Below, one piece after another: positions 1 through 5,741 of a DNA stretch of 39,135 bases. Position 1 is the stretch's first letter. Each line of letters begins with the position of its first letter. Below the pieces are notes generated by a model. That model ran no database searches and was not told where the DNA came from. It saw only the letters and a list, made by a program, of their open reading frames with translations. Origin of the DNA: a virus; IMG/VR virus record IMGVR_UViG_3300049846_000808, positions 1-39,135 of that record. The stretch is one strand, 5' to 3'. A program made the position numbers and the translations under genes.

Positions 1-231
1 GTATCGACCGTATGCGGTTGAGTACGTTTATGGCGTGTTCTTTTTTCATTGGATTGGTTTTATCTCACTTACTGAATACTTTATACTTTGGCTCTCCCCG
101 TCTAGCCGTCCTACGAAACCACATTTTTTTACTACGAAATTGAAGCTTTAAAACCCCAATCAATTTTTACATCAGAAGTTTCAAATACAACACTTTCGTG
201 AAGAAATACCCAACCTATCATATCGCCCTTT
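1..231. repeat. Left copy of terminal redundancy (deleted form)
   Basis: Bases 1-107 match 38209-38315 and bases 108-231 match 39012-39135, so the two contig ends overlap and the molecule is circular or circularly permuted. Relative to the right end, this copy lacks 696 bp (38316-39011). The join is at a shared GCC trinucleotide. Bases 1-49 carry the first codons of a second copy of the minus-strand gene that is complete at 37952-38257, and bases 46-107 carry the last codons of a second copy of the gene at 38254-38448. The two forms may be population variants or an assembly artefact. Confidence 0.9.
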
Positions 232-305
232 TCATCTCTTACAGCGTGCATTTTAAGGTTGTCTTTTTTGCCTGTAACAAGGCAGGTAGGATTAAACTTA
301 TCCAT
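132..305 (-). CDS. Small hypothetical protein, paralogue 1 (57 aa)
   Basis: It encodes 57 aa starting MDKFNPTCLVTGKKDN and ending DWGFKASIS. I chose the ATG at 305 because the paralogue at 1858-2034 starts at the equivalent codon; the frame is open further upstream to 371 (an in-frame ATG) but that stretch aligns with a shared leader repeat. The protein is soluble, with one Cys and a beta-rich look, and function is unknown. A third, truncated copy of its 3' part runs off the right end (39036-39135) because of terminal redundancy. It is the last gene of the minus-strand accessory module on this side of the join. Confidence 0.6.
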   Translation of the reverse strand: MDKFNPTCLVTGKKDNLKMHAVRDEKGDMIGWVFLHESVVFETSDVKIDWGFKASIS

Positions 306-356
306 TTTATTTTTTGTGGGTTTTATAACTCCGCCCAGAAGTTTTATCGTGAAAAC

Positions 357-495
357 GGCAGCCACTAACATTGCATTGGCAAAAAAGGGGCTGACGAATG
401 TTATTGAGCCTTTTGTTATTAATTAAACTTTTGTACTATTATTGAGCGAAGTGCTATAAAGCCCCTTCTTCGCCAATGCTTTTATGTTAGCTGCT
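357..495. repeat. attC-like imperfect inverted repeat A
   Basis: Arms at 357-392 and 460-495 are inverted copies with a few mismatches and unpaired bases. The inner cores are GCATTGGCAAAAAAGGGGCT on the plus strand at 373-392, and the complement of 460-479 with two transitions. Outer ends carry CACTAAC and GTTAGCTGC. The loop is about 67 nt. The stop codon (TAG) of the gene at 494-835 lies inside the outer arm, so the element sits directly at a gene 3' end. Long imperfect palindromes with ...AAC/GTT... termini at cassette 3' ends are the hallmark of integron attC sites. The R-box consensus RYYYAAC/GTTRRRY is matched only approximately. Confidence 0.5.
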
Positions 496-835
496 ATTTT
501 ACCGACCACTCCGAAAGTTTAGAATTGACAACAATTTTCATTTCATCAACTTTTGACAATGGACAGCGAAAAGCAACCGTTTTTGTTTCTTCGTTGTATT
601 TAGGTTTTGCACCCGACCCTTTCCGAGTGCCTCCCCTTGTTTCTTTTAAAGAAAAAACACCCTCACATAATTCAGTTAATTTACTTTTAGCTTCGGAACT
701 CCAAACGCCTAAATATTCTTCTATTTTATCAGTTTCCAACCACCACCCATCCATTCTTGAATACCATACTTTAGGCTTATTAAAACCTATTTTTTCAGCA
801 TATTTAGTTAGTTCTTTTGCTGTGTATTTTTTCAT
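494..835 (-). CDS. Hypothetical protein with basic GGTRKGSGAKPK linker
   Basis: 113 aa. The N-terminal half (to about residue 60) is predicted helical with aromatic residues (VWYSRMDGWW). A Gly/Lys-rich segment GGTRKGSGAKPK follows at about residue 68, then ETKTVAFRCPLSKVDEMK. That C-terminal pattern (GxGAxxK followed by a beta strand and helix) resembles small ribbon-helix-helix-like DNA-binding proteins that are frequent in mobile DNA of Bacteroidota, so a DNA-binding role is possible but unproven. Its start overlaps the end of the gene at 804-1022 by 32 bp, and its stop codon lies in the attC-like repeat A. Confidence 0.65.
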   Translation of the reverse strand: MKKYTAKELTKYAEKIGFNKPKVWYSRMDGWWLETDKIEEYLGVWSSEAKSKLTELCEGVFSLKETRGGTRKGSGAKPKYNEETKTVAFRCPLSKVDEMKIVVNSKLSEWSVK

Positions 836-1022
836 CTTTTAATTGTTTAATCATTGGTATAATAAAAGTTACTAAAACTGATATTGAGTAAAATGTAATA
901 ACCATAGGTTTCCAAAGTATTTTACCATCATTAGTCAAAGCATCTTCTGCGTAACACATACACCAAAACAATGCGTAAAATATTGTTTGGAAAATTAGGA
1001 GTTTAACGTAAAATGTTTTCAT
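804..1022 (-). CDS. Small membrane protein (72 aa)
   Basis: It contains two hydrophobic segments, about residues 5-24 (VKLLIFQTIFYALFWCMCYA) and 38-56 (PMVITFYSISVLVTFIIPM), followed by a basic, charged tail (KQLKDEKIHSKR). It is probably a two-pass inner membrane protein. Its ATG overlaps the TGA of the upstream gene (1019-1267) by four bases, indicating translational coupling, and it overlaps the next gene by 32 bp. Function is unknown; small membrane proteins in phage accessory modules are often superinfection-exclusion or host-interaction factors, but nothing here proves that. Confidence 0.6.
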   Translation of the reverse strand: MKTFYVKLLIFQTIFYALFWCMCYAEDALTNDGKILWKPMVITFYSISVLVTFIIPMIKQLKDEKIHSKRTN

Positions 1023-1267
1023 TTTATTCCAAATGGTTTTAGTGCTTGTTCAAAAATTGGGTGCATATTAGAAGTGGAGGTTTTCGCCTCCAACTTATTT
1101 TTTTTGTCTAAGAACTTTGCCCAAAGTTTCAGAAGAGTTTTGTTGTTTTCCCCAAACTCTGAATCAAGTTTTCTAAGTTCGTCCATTGCATATTCAAGGT
1201 CTGCAATGTCTGTGCAGTTGCTTACTTTCAAGTAAGGATTGCTGTTGATTTTTTCTGTTAGTGTCAT
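1019..1267 (-). CDS. Hypothetical helical protein (82 aa)
   Basis: Soluble and mostly helical, with a charged central region (DELRKLDSEFGENNKTLL, then KFLDKKNKLEAK). No recognisable domain. It is first in a three-gene overlapping run (1267 down to 494) and has its own promoter candidate just upstream (1291-1321). This run, bounded by attC-like repeat A downstream and repeat B upstream, would correspond to one multi-gene cassette if the integron reading is right. Confidence 0.6.
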   Translation of the reverse strand: MTLTEKINSNPYLKVSNCTDIADLEYAMDELRKLDSEFGENNKTLLKLWAKFLDKKNKLEAKTSTSNMHPIFEQALKPFGIK

Positions 1268-1290
1268 TTTGTTTGTTTTTAAATCTGGTG

Positions 1291-1321
1291 TAAAAATACA
1301 CCTTTATTTTGAAACTGCAAA
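1291..1321 (-). promoter_or_regulatory. Bacteroidota-type promoter for 1267-494 gene run
   Basis: On the minus strand a TTTG at 1321-1318 is followed after 19 bp by TATTTTTA at 1298-1291, close to the -33 TTTG / -7 TAnnTTTG pattern (last base A instead of G). It lies 24 bp upstream of the ATG at 1267. A promoter inside the accessory module would let this run be expressed independently of the terminase transcript. Confidence 0.4.
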
Positions 1322-1380
1322 CTTTTTCAAAGATATTTTTAAATTATTTTCTATGGCACTGATAATCAAATAGAAAAAAA

Positions 1381-1487
1381 CAGCAGCTAACACGCAATTG
1401 GCAAAATAAAAGCCATCAAGTGTAGTGCTAACCATAAGCATTGGTGCAAGGCTTTTACTTCGCCAATCGCCACCGTTATGTGCTACC
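1381..1487. repeat. attC-like imperfect inverted repeat B
   Basis: The left arm (1381-1414) and right arm (1450-1487) are inverted copies. The left carries AATTGGCAAAATAAAAGCC and the complement of the right carries GATTGGCGAAGTAAAAGCC. Outer ends read GCAGCTAAC and, at the other end, GTTATGTGC, with extra unpaired bases between outer and inner blocks. The loop is 35 nt. As with repeat A, the TAG stop of the adjacent minus-strand gene (1483-1725) lies in the outer arm, in the same TAGCA context. The shared design of A and B, with different inner sequence, fits the attC family rather than a duplicated terminator. Confidence 0.55.
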
Positions 1488-1725
1488 TTAAAGACAGACG
1501 TTCTTTGTGCAAAGACAACAAATCTTCGTGGATAGCTTTTAATTCATCATCCATAGGTAAAACAGATTGCACTTGCTTATTTATACCAAATTCTTTTTTA
1601 CATCTTTTACAAGTAAGTTCCGCAATTTGATAATTAATTCTTCTTTTTAATTTGTACTTGTGACCAAAGGCAGCACATAACAAGTGTATTGCTGCAATTT
1701 GGGCTTGACGAATAAACTTCAACAT
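1483..1725 (-). CDS. Small zinc-ribbon-like protein (DUF1660-like), 80 aa
   Basis: Starting at ATG 1725 the protein reads MLKFIRQAQIAAIHLLCAAF, then GHKYKLKRR, and later LTCKRCKKEFG. A C-x3-GH motif followed by a CxxC pair is the layout of the short phage/prophage DUF1660 family (CxxFGHxx...CxRC), which probably binds one zinc ion. The C-terminus is helical and charged. The frame stays open upstream to 1839, but that segment runs through non-coding repeat-like sequence, so the internal ATG is preferred. The stop codon lies in attC-like repeat B. Confidence 0.6.
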   Translation of the reverse strand: MLKFIRQAQIAAIHLLCAAFGHKYKLKRRINYQIAELTCKRCKKEFGINKQVQSVLPMDDELKAIHEDLLSLHKERLSLR

Positions 1726-1815
1726 AGTAATTCTATTTAGCGTTAATAATAAATTCAGCTTGACGGTTTTCAATTGCCCAAACTGCAAAGCAATACTTTG
1801 AACGTTAGTGGCAAC

Positions 1816-1845
1816 CGTAGGACACCCGACACCGAGCATCCTACG
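1816..1845. other. Hairpin downstream of paralogue 2
   Basis: CGTAGGA (1816-1822) pairs with TCCTACG (1839-1845), a perfect 7-bp stem with a 16-nt loop. It lies just 3' of the gene at 1858-2034. A related hairpin (GTAGGA...) lies 3' of the other copy of this gene at 38991-39018. It may be a transcription terminator without a clear T-tract, or part of a recombination site. Nearby GTTAGTGGC (about 1804-1812) resembles one end of repeat A. Confidence 0.4.
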
Positions 1846-1857
1846 AGAACCACGTTT

Positions 1858-2034
1858 TTACTTCTGTATTGAAGCCTTGAACCCCCAATCAATTTTTACA
1901 TCAGAAGTTTCAAACTCAACACTTTCGTGAAGAAACACCCAGCCTATCATATCGCCTTTTTCATTTCTGACAGCGTGCATTTTAAGGTTGTCTTTTTTGC
2001 CTGTTACAAGGCAAGTGGGATTAAACTTGTTCAT
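1858..2034 (-). CDS. Small hypothetical protein, paralogue 2 (58 aa)
   Basis: 58 aa, MNKFNPTCLVTGKKDN to GFKASIQK, nearly identical along its length to the 57-aa product at 132-305. DNA identity covers the gene and stops close to its ends, where each copy is followed by a GTAGGA-stem hairpin. The ATG overlaps the TGA of the 40-aa frame upstream (ATGA). Function is unknown. Retaining two near-identical short genes about 1.7 kb apart argues for recent duplication or independent capture of the same unit. Confidence 0.6.
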   Translation of the reverse strand: MNKFNPTCLVTGKKDNLKMHAVRNEKGDMIGWVFLHESVEFETSDVKIDWGFKASIQK

Positions 2035-2153
2035 TTTATTAATTGGGTTTTACAAAGCCCTCCCAAGGCGTTATCGTTACATTCAATCAATGCCCATTCT
2101 ATTGCAGGGTCGCAAGCTTTTAGCTCAAGGAGTAATTGTTTTAGTGTTTTCAT
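2031..2153 (-). CDS. Tiny hypothetical ORF (40 aa)
   Basis: An ATG at 2153 opens a 40-codon frame beginning MKTLKQLLLELKACD and ending NALGGLCKTQLIK, with its TGA overlapping the next ATG by four bases. The amphipathic N-terminus and the start/stop overlap suggest a translated gene. Its 3' part contains the 37-bp repeat that recurs at 37523-37559 without an intact reading frame. Function is unknown. Confidence 0.45.
   Translation of the reverse strand: MKTLKQLLLELKACDPAIEWALIECNDNALGGLCKTQLIK
2043..2079. repeat. 37-bp direct repeat, copy 1
   Basis: Bases 2043-2079 are identical to 37523-37559. A diverged third version lies at about 317-352, upstream of paralogue 1. In all three places the repeat sits immediately 5' (minus strand) of a small gene: 1858-2034, 37149-37511 and 132-305. 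Here it also encodes the peptide NALGGLCKTQ. It may be a shared cassette boundary or leader, or the 3' end of a once-complete gene that has been copied. Confidence 0.75.
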
Positions 2154-2158
2154 AGTTA

Positions 2159-2547
2159 TTAGCGGTTATTTTGGAAGCTGTCAAATACCTGTTTCTGATA
2201 CTCAGAGAAATTGCTTGGCTCTATATAGCCAGACATACAATTTTTACAACTTTGCAGTTTTAGGACTTGAATTTCTTTTGAGTATAAGTTAAAAGCTGTT
2301 TGCTCCGCTTGTCTAACTAAGTCTTCTGGGTCTTCGTAGTCACACGTTGTCATGCGGTGGCTTGCGGCAGAAACGGTTCTTATGATAAATTCCGTGTACT
2401 TTTCTCTAGCTTCTTCTGGGATGACTTCTTTTGTTGATAAGCTGTACTTTGGGTATTTCTCATCCTTACACGAGGAAAGAACCCCAGCCGCCAGCACACG
2501 GCAATTATAAAAAGCAATCGTCTTTTTATTTTTGATACATTTTTCAT
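2159..2547 (-). pseudogene. Lipoprotein gene split by a 2-nt frameshift
   Basis: The ATG at 2547 overlaps the TGA of the upstream gene (ATGA) and encodes MKNVSKIKRRLLFIIA, the n-region and start of a hydrophobic core. The frame then shifts. The other frame continues VLAAGVLSSCKDEKYPKYS, giving the hydrophobic remainder and a lipobox (LSSC), and stays open to the stop at 2159. Removing one GT from GTGT (about 2496-2500) restores a single classic lipoprotein precursor of about 128 aa. The mature part has a Cys pair (CKNC). The gene is either inactive, slippery, or misread at this dinucleotide. Confidence 0.6.
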
Positions 2548-2744
2548 TTTATAATCTGGGATTTAATTTGTTGCCACTTGGCTTTTTCGCTTTCTCCGAT
2601 TTCTTCTTTTGTCATCTCCGACTTTAATCTTGGCTCGTCATTTTTATAATCCCAAAGCCAAGTTACTTTGTTGCCATTTGCATCCCTCACTTCGATTGAG
2701 CCATACATTTTACAAATCCGTGCCAATCCACCCACTTTCAACAT
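2544..2744 (-). CDS. Hypothetical protein (66 aa)
   Basis: 66 aa if the ATG at 2744 is used; this ATG overlaps the stop of the gene at 2738-2929, giving translational coupling. An internal ATG at 2708 would start MYGSIEVRDANGNKVTWLW, which looks like a compact beta-rich domain followed by an acidic, Lys-rich helix (EMTKEEIGESEKAKW). The TGA overlaps the ATG of the downstream lipoprotein gene. Function is unknown. Confidence 0.55.
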   Translation of the reverse strand: MLKVGGLARICKMYGSIEVRDANGNKVTWLWDYKNDEPRLKSEMTKEEIGESEKAKWQQIKSQIIK

Positions 2745-2929
2745 TGCTGTTTGCTTTTAATGAGTTTACTTTGTTCGGCAATCTGCTTTTCGACTTCTTC
2801 CAAGTCCCTTTCTGTGTAATATCCATCGCCATAAACGTTGCTGCAATCAATAAGCCTTGGCAAATTCGCCTTGTAGCGTTTAAGCTTGGCAAGTCTCTTC
2901 TTGAGCTGTTTTCGTTCGGTCATGGCCAC
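2738..2929 (-). CDS. Hypothetical coiled-coil protein (63 aa)
   Basis: Charged and helical: residues 4-22 (TERKQLKKRLAKLKRYKAN) and 42-62 (about ERDLEEVEKQIAEQSKLIK) form heptad-like segments around a short loop with Tyr and Gly. This may be a small helical-hairpin phage protein. It is followed by an overlapping gene at 2744. No family recognised. Confidence 0.55.
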   Translation of the reverse strand: MAMTERKQLKKRLAKLKRYKANLPRLIDCSNVYGDGYYTERDLEEVEKQIAEQSKLIKSKQQC

Positions 2930-2963
2930 TATTTTAGAAAGTACTCCAGACGAGTCTTTTTGG

Positions 2964-3307
2964 CTATTTTACCTCTATCAATCCTAGGATATAACCAAGG
3001 ACGGTTATGCTCCTGTTCAGGCTACGGATTTCGAGGTCTTTCAGCATGGCCTTCTTGGCCTTTCGGATGGTTCCGTGCGTGGCCTTCATGGAGGACTCGT
3101 TTACGGTCAGCTGCACGTCTATTGTCCTTAGCAGCGTGTCCCTCTTGGACCGAGCTTTCTGTACTGCTTTAGCAGTCCCTCCTCCGTCAGGATGTTGCAT
3201 TGCAGGAACTCGCAGGCTTCCTTGTATACGGATAGCTTTTTCTTGTCCTTTTCCTTGTTTTCTATGGTGGAGGCAAGTACCTCCCTTACGTGTTCTTTTG
3301 TCAGCAT
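2964..3307 (-). pseudogene. Frameshifted hypothetical gene next to terminase
   Basis: An ATG at 3307 opens a 59-codon frame (MLTKEHVREVLASTIENKEK ... EEGLLKQYRKL) that then runs into GPRGTRC and a stop at 3128. In the -1 frame, protein-like sequence continues as RSKRDTLLRTIDVQLTVNES and on to LGYILGLIEVK (stop at 2964). Joining the two around 3145-3152 gives one plausible, mostly helical protein of about 113 aa. No convincing slippery heptamer is seen at the join, so a 1-nt indel is the simplest explanation. The first part is preceded by a strong TATATTTG promoter box. Confidence 0.55.
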
Positions 3308-3315
3308 GGCTATTG

Positions 3316-3336
3316 TTTACCTATGCCTCAAATATA
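3316..3336 (-). promoter_or_regulatory. Promoter -7 box upstream of accessory module
   Basis: On the minus strand TATATTTG occupies 3336-3329, a perfect TAnnTTTG box, 22 bp upstream of the ATG at 3307. The 21 bp upstream of and including this box (3349-3329) are identical to 10303-10323, the putative promoter of a plus-strand early gene. It overlaps the 3' end of the large terminase gene and would drive the accessory genes independently. A -33 TTTG is not obvious. Confidence 0.6.
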
Positions 3337-3346
3337 CACAATAATA

Positions 3347-4546
3347 TTATATCCACTTCTTCGATGGCGTTTTTTTATTCACAAAGTTTGCCGATGGCCT
3401 TTCGGCAAGCACCTTGTTCTCCATGTGCCAACTGTGCAGAGCGTAGCGCATTGCATCCATCGCGTGGTCTAGGAACTCGACTGGCGTACGCGTTGGGTTG
3501 CCAAGAGCATCCTTCTTGAACCTGTAACTACGGATTTCTTTTAGCGTGTTGAATGCCCCTCGATGTACATGCAGCCTATACCTCTTTACTGTGCTTATCC
3601 CTTCTTCCCGACAACCTGCCCCTTTTTTCGCAGCTTTAATGTCATAGCCTTGCCTGAATATCTCTTCGATGATTTCTGGCCTTGCTCCGTCTGCCCATAT
3701 TGGGCAGGACTTATTTTGGACTATTTCGGGGAGCAGTGCCAAAATATCCGAGGTTGTTAGCTTAGTTTGATATAACTTTTCCGTGATATAAGCGTCTTCG
3801 CCATCAATATCAATTTCGAGCAACGCCAATGGGTCGTTTGAAAAGCCGAAATCAAGACCGTAGATTTTAATATCGGTAGCTGGGCATGTATCAAACTCGT
3901 TATAGTTATAGATAAGCGACTGACCTCCTGAACCCCGAACGCCTTCGCCATACACCTTCCAACTATCCTCGTCCTCATCTTTTAGCCTCTCGATTTCGTT
4001 TATCTGCTCGGAGGAAAGGAAAGGGTTGTCGCGATAGGTTGTGATTATATGCTTGCAGTCGCTCCTAGGCAACACCTTGTCGTAAACCCAACTGTCGTAT
4101 TCGGAAGGGTTGTAGTCAATGATTACACGACCCCTTGTCCTTAGTACCAATTGCTTGTAAATGGCGTAATCGACCTCATTAGCCTCGTTTACGTATAGTA
4201 TGTCTCGCTTTCTCCCATGCACCTTTAGGTGGTCGTCTAGGGAGAAGAAATCAATCGTGTTGCCGTTAAGCACATAAACCTTGTCTGTCTTATTGTGGGC
4301 TGCTGGGTTGTATTGGCCAACGCCAATAAGTATATCGAAAAAATCTTTATAGACGGTTGCCTTTAATGCTGGCATCGTGCGGCGCACTATACTAATTTCT
4401 AGGCCAGAGTAGCGTAGGCACTGGTTGATTATAAACTGAAGAGTACTGTACGTCTTGCCTGACCTCGTGCCGCCTTGTAAAGCCAAGACACGGGTATCTT
4501 TTATGTTGTCACGAAGGAAGGTAAAATTAGGGTTGAGAGTCGCCAT
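3347..4546 (-). CDS. terL: Terminase large subunit
   Basis: 399 aa, full length for the PBSX/Terminase_3-type packaging motor. It powers DNA translocation into the procapsid at the portal and cuts the concatemer. Walker A is GGTRSGKT (residues 25-32), Walker B is ILYVNEANE (116-124), and VIIDYNPSE (141-149) may be part of the coupling region. The nuclease domain shows YGLDFGFSND with Asp232, WADGARPE with Asp286, and FLDHAMDAMRYAL with Asp360 and Asp364, the expected RNase H-like metal ligands. It overlaps the small subunit gene by 20 bp. Confidence 0.97.
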   Translation of the reverse strand: MATLNPNFTFLRDNIKDTRVLALQGGTRSGKTYSTLQFIINQCLRYSGLEISIVRRTMPALKATVYKDFFDILIGVGQYNPAAHNKTDKVYVLNGNTIDFFSLDDHLKVHGRKRDILYVNEANEVDYAIYKQLVLRTRGRVIIDYNPSEYDSWVYDKVLPRSDCKHIITTYRDNPFLSSEQINEIERLKDEDEDSWKVYGEGVRGSGGQSLIYNYNEFDTCPATDIKIYGLDFGFSNDPLALLEIDIDGEDAYITEKLYQTKLTTSDILALLPEIVQNKSCPIWADGARPEIIEEIFRQGYDIKAAKKGAGCREEGISTVKRYRLHVHRGAFNTLKEIRSYRFKKDALGNPTRTPVEFLDHAMDAMRYALHSWHMENKVLAERPSANFVNKKTPSKKWI

Positions 4547-4880
4547 CTTGCAGCCAGTCTGGCAGGTTTTTTTGGAAAATGTTCGCGTCTATCTCTTGCC
4601 GCTCGACATAGCCTCTCTTCTTGCCTCTGGTTTTTAAAAGAAAAATAATAGCGGTGGTGTCGTTATTGTTAATGTTTTCATGCAGCTTGCTTTCAGCAAA
4701 ATCCAAGACCAAATTTGACAGTTCTTCGACCTCAGCCTTATACTGCTCGTCATCATCCATCCATTTGTAATGAGTAGAGCGAGCAATACCCACCATCTTG
4801 CACGCATCTGTAACAATGCCCAGTGTCTTCTCCAACGCCTCAATCATTGCGTTCTTTTTAGTGTCCGAATACGTAGTCAT
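4527..4880 (-). CDS. terS: Terminase small subunit-like protein
   Basis: 117 aa from the ATG at 4880 (MTTYSDTKKNAMIEALEKTL). The N-terminal half has a helix-turn-helix pattern, TLGIVTDACKMVGIARSTHYKWMDDDEQY, followed by helices and FLLKTRGKKRGYVERQE, all typical of small terminase DNA-recognition subunits. The position directly upstream of, and overlapping, terL supports the call. The frame is open to 4979, but the ATG at 4880, 5 bp after the previous stop, fits the tight gene packing. It should bind the pac/cos region and recruit TerL. Confidence 0.88.
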   Translation of the reverse strand: MTTYSDTKKNAMIEALEKTLGIVTDACKMVGIARSTHYKWMDDDEQYKAEVEELSNLVLDFAESKLHENINNNDTTAIIFLLKTRGKKRGYVERQEIDANIFQKNLPDWLQDGDSQP

Positions 4881-4885
4881 GTGTA

Positions 4886-5245
4886 TTATTTTGCCTTGTA
4901 GCCAACCCCATACTCGTACTTCTCCCCTATCTGCTGCATCTTGCCTTCGACCTCTGCGAATAGCATAAAAGTCCTCCACTCCTGCGAAGATACGTTAATA
5001 CTATCGCCAACCGCAAGCTGCCTTTCAATCGGCTTGCCACCGACCTGATTGCGCTCCGTTACCCAATTGCTTTCCCCATTAATAGTCACCCGTAGCTTGC
5101 TGATACTATCGGACGGGTTGCTGGCAAAGAATACTACTGCTACTTTTACACGGGTCGGCTCTTGTTTGGTAATTGGCCTTGGGTCGTCAGCCTTTTTTTT
5201 GCAGGAAAAGAACAGGATTGCGAGTAACGGGATTAGATACTTCAT
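4886..5245 (-). CDS. Small outer-envelope lipoprotein (119 aa)
   Basis: The N-terminus MKYLIPLLAILFFSCKKKAD is a signal peptide with a Cys15 lipobox (LFFSC); the KKK after the Cys is unusual next to typical acidic export signals of Bacteroidota. The remaining ~100 aa look like one beta-rich domain (VKVAVVFFASNP, RVTINGESNWV, INVSSQEWRTFM). The ATG overlaps the TGA of the regulator gene upstream (ATGA), and terS follows after 5 bp, so it is co-expressed with the regulator and terminases. A lipoprotein here could alter the host surface (superinfection exclusion), which is inference only. Confidence 0.75.
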   Translation of the reverse strand: MKYLIPLLAILFFSCKKKADDPRPITKQEPTRVKVAVVFFASNPSDSISKLRVTINGESNWVTERNQVGGKPIERQLAVGDSINVSSQEWRTFMLFAEVEGKMQQIGEKYEYGVGYKAK

Positions 5246-5661
5246 AGCTCGTACTTATTATAGTTAAAGTCAGGGTAGTGTTGTTTTAGCTTGTCAACGA
5301 CCGAAGAGGTCACCGTCTTTCCACCAGACATTAGTCGGCATACTGTTGGGTAATGCGTATTGATTAGCTTACACATCTTCGTTTTGGAAATTGAGTTCTG
5401 GGTCATCAGGTCGATCAATAAGGTGTTTTTGTAAGCCTTATTCGTGCGATAATCGCCGAATAAAACAATCCCTTCCTCTTCTCCCGCCTTAAATATTCGC
5501 TTGGCCATTGCCTCGGATATGAGCTGTTTCCCTGAGATAATTTGGCGGATAGAATTGTGGTTAATACCTACGTCTCTCTGCACCGCATAGGCAGTCATTT
5601 TACCTGTGTAGTGCATGTAGTCGATTAGCAACTCTTTCTTATACTGTACGGCGTGTTTCAT
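5242..5661 (-). CDS. Tandem helix-turn-helix DNA-binding regulator
   Basis: 139 aa with two similar HTH-like segments: residues about 8-58 (KKELLIDYMHYTG ... NSIRQIISGKQLISEAMAKR) and about 78-132 (KNTLLIDLMTQNSISKTKMC ... VCRLMSGGKTVTSSVVDKL). Both halves share LLID-M, a turn, and xxxxxSGxxxxS, suggesting an internal duplication of an XRE/Cro-like fold. It is the first leftward gene at the divergent control region and lies beside the TATCC-N8-GGATA palindrome, so it is the natural candidate for its repressor or activator. It heads the lipoprotein-terS-terL run. Confidence 0.7.
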   Translation of the reverse strand: MKHAVQYKKELLIDYMHYTGKMTAYAVQRDVGINHNSIRQIISGKQLISEAMAKRIFKAGEEEGIVLFGDYRTNKAYKNTLLIDLMTQNSISKTKMCKLINTHYPTVCRLMSGGKTVTSSVVDKLKQHYPDFNYNKYEL

Positions 5662-5676
5662 TTCTTTAATCTAACG

Positions 5677-5706
5677 CAAATATACATATTTTGTTGCAAA
5701 AACAAA
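5677..5706 (-). promoter_or_regulatory. Leftward promoter of regulator-terminase operon
   Basis: On the minus strand TTTG (5706-5703), an 18-bp gap and a perfect TATATTTG (5684-5677) fit the Bacteroidota housekeeping promoter. The box ends 15 bp upstream of the ATG at 5661. It is divergent from the rightward promoter at 5754-5784. Confidence 0.75.
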
Positions 5707-5741
5707 CATTGCGGCCACTCTGCACTCTGCATCTAAAATAA

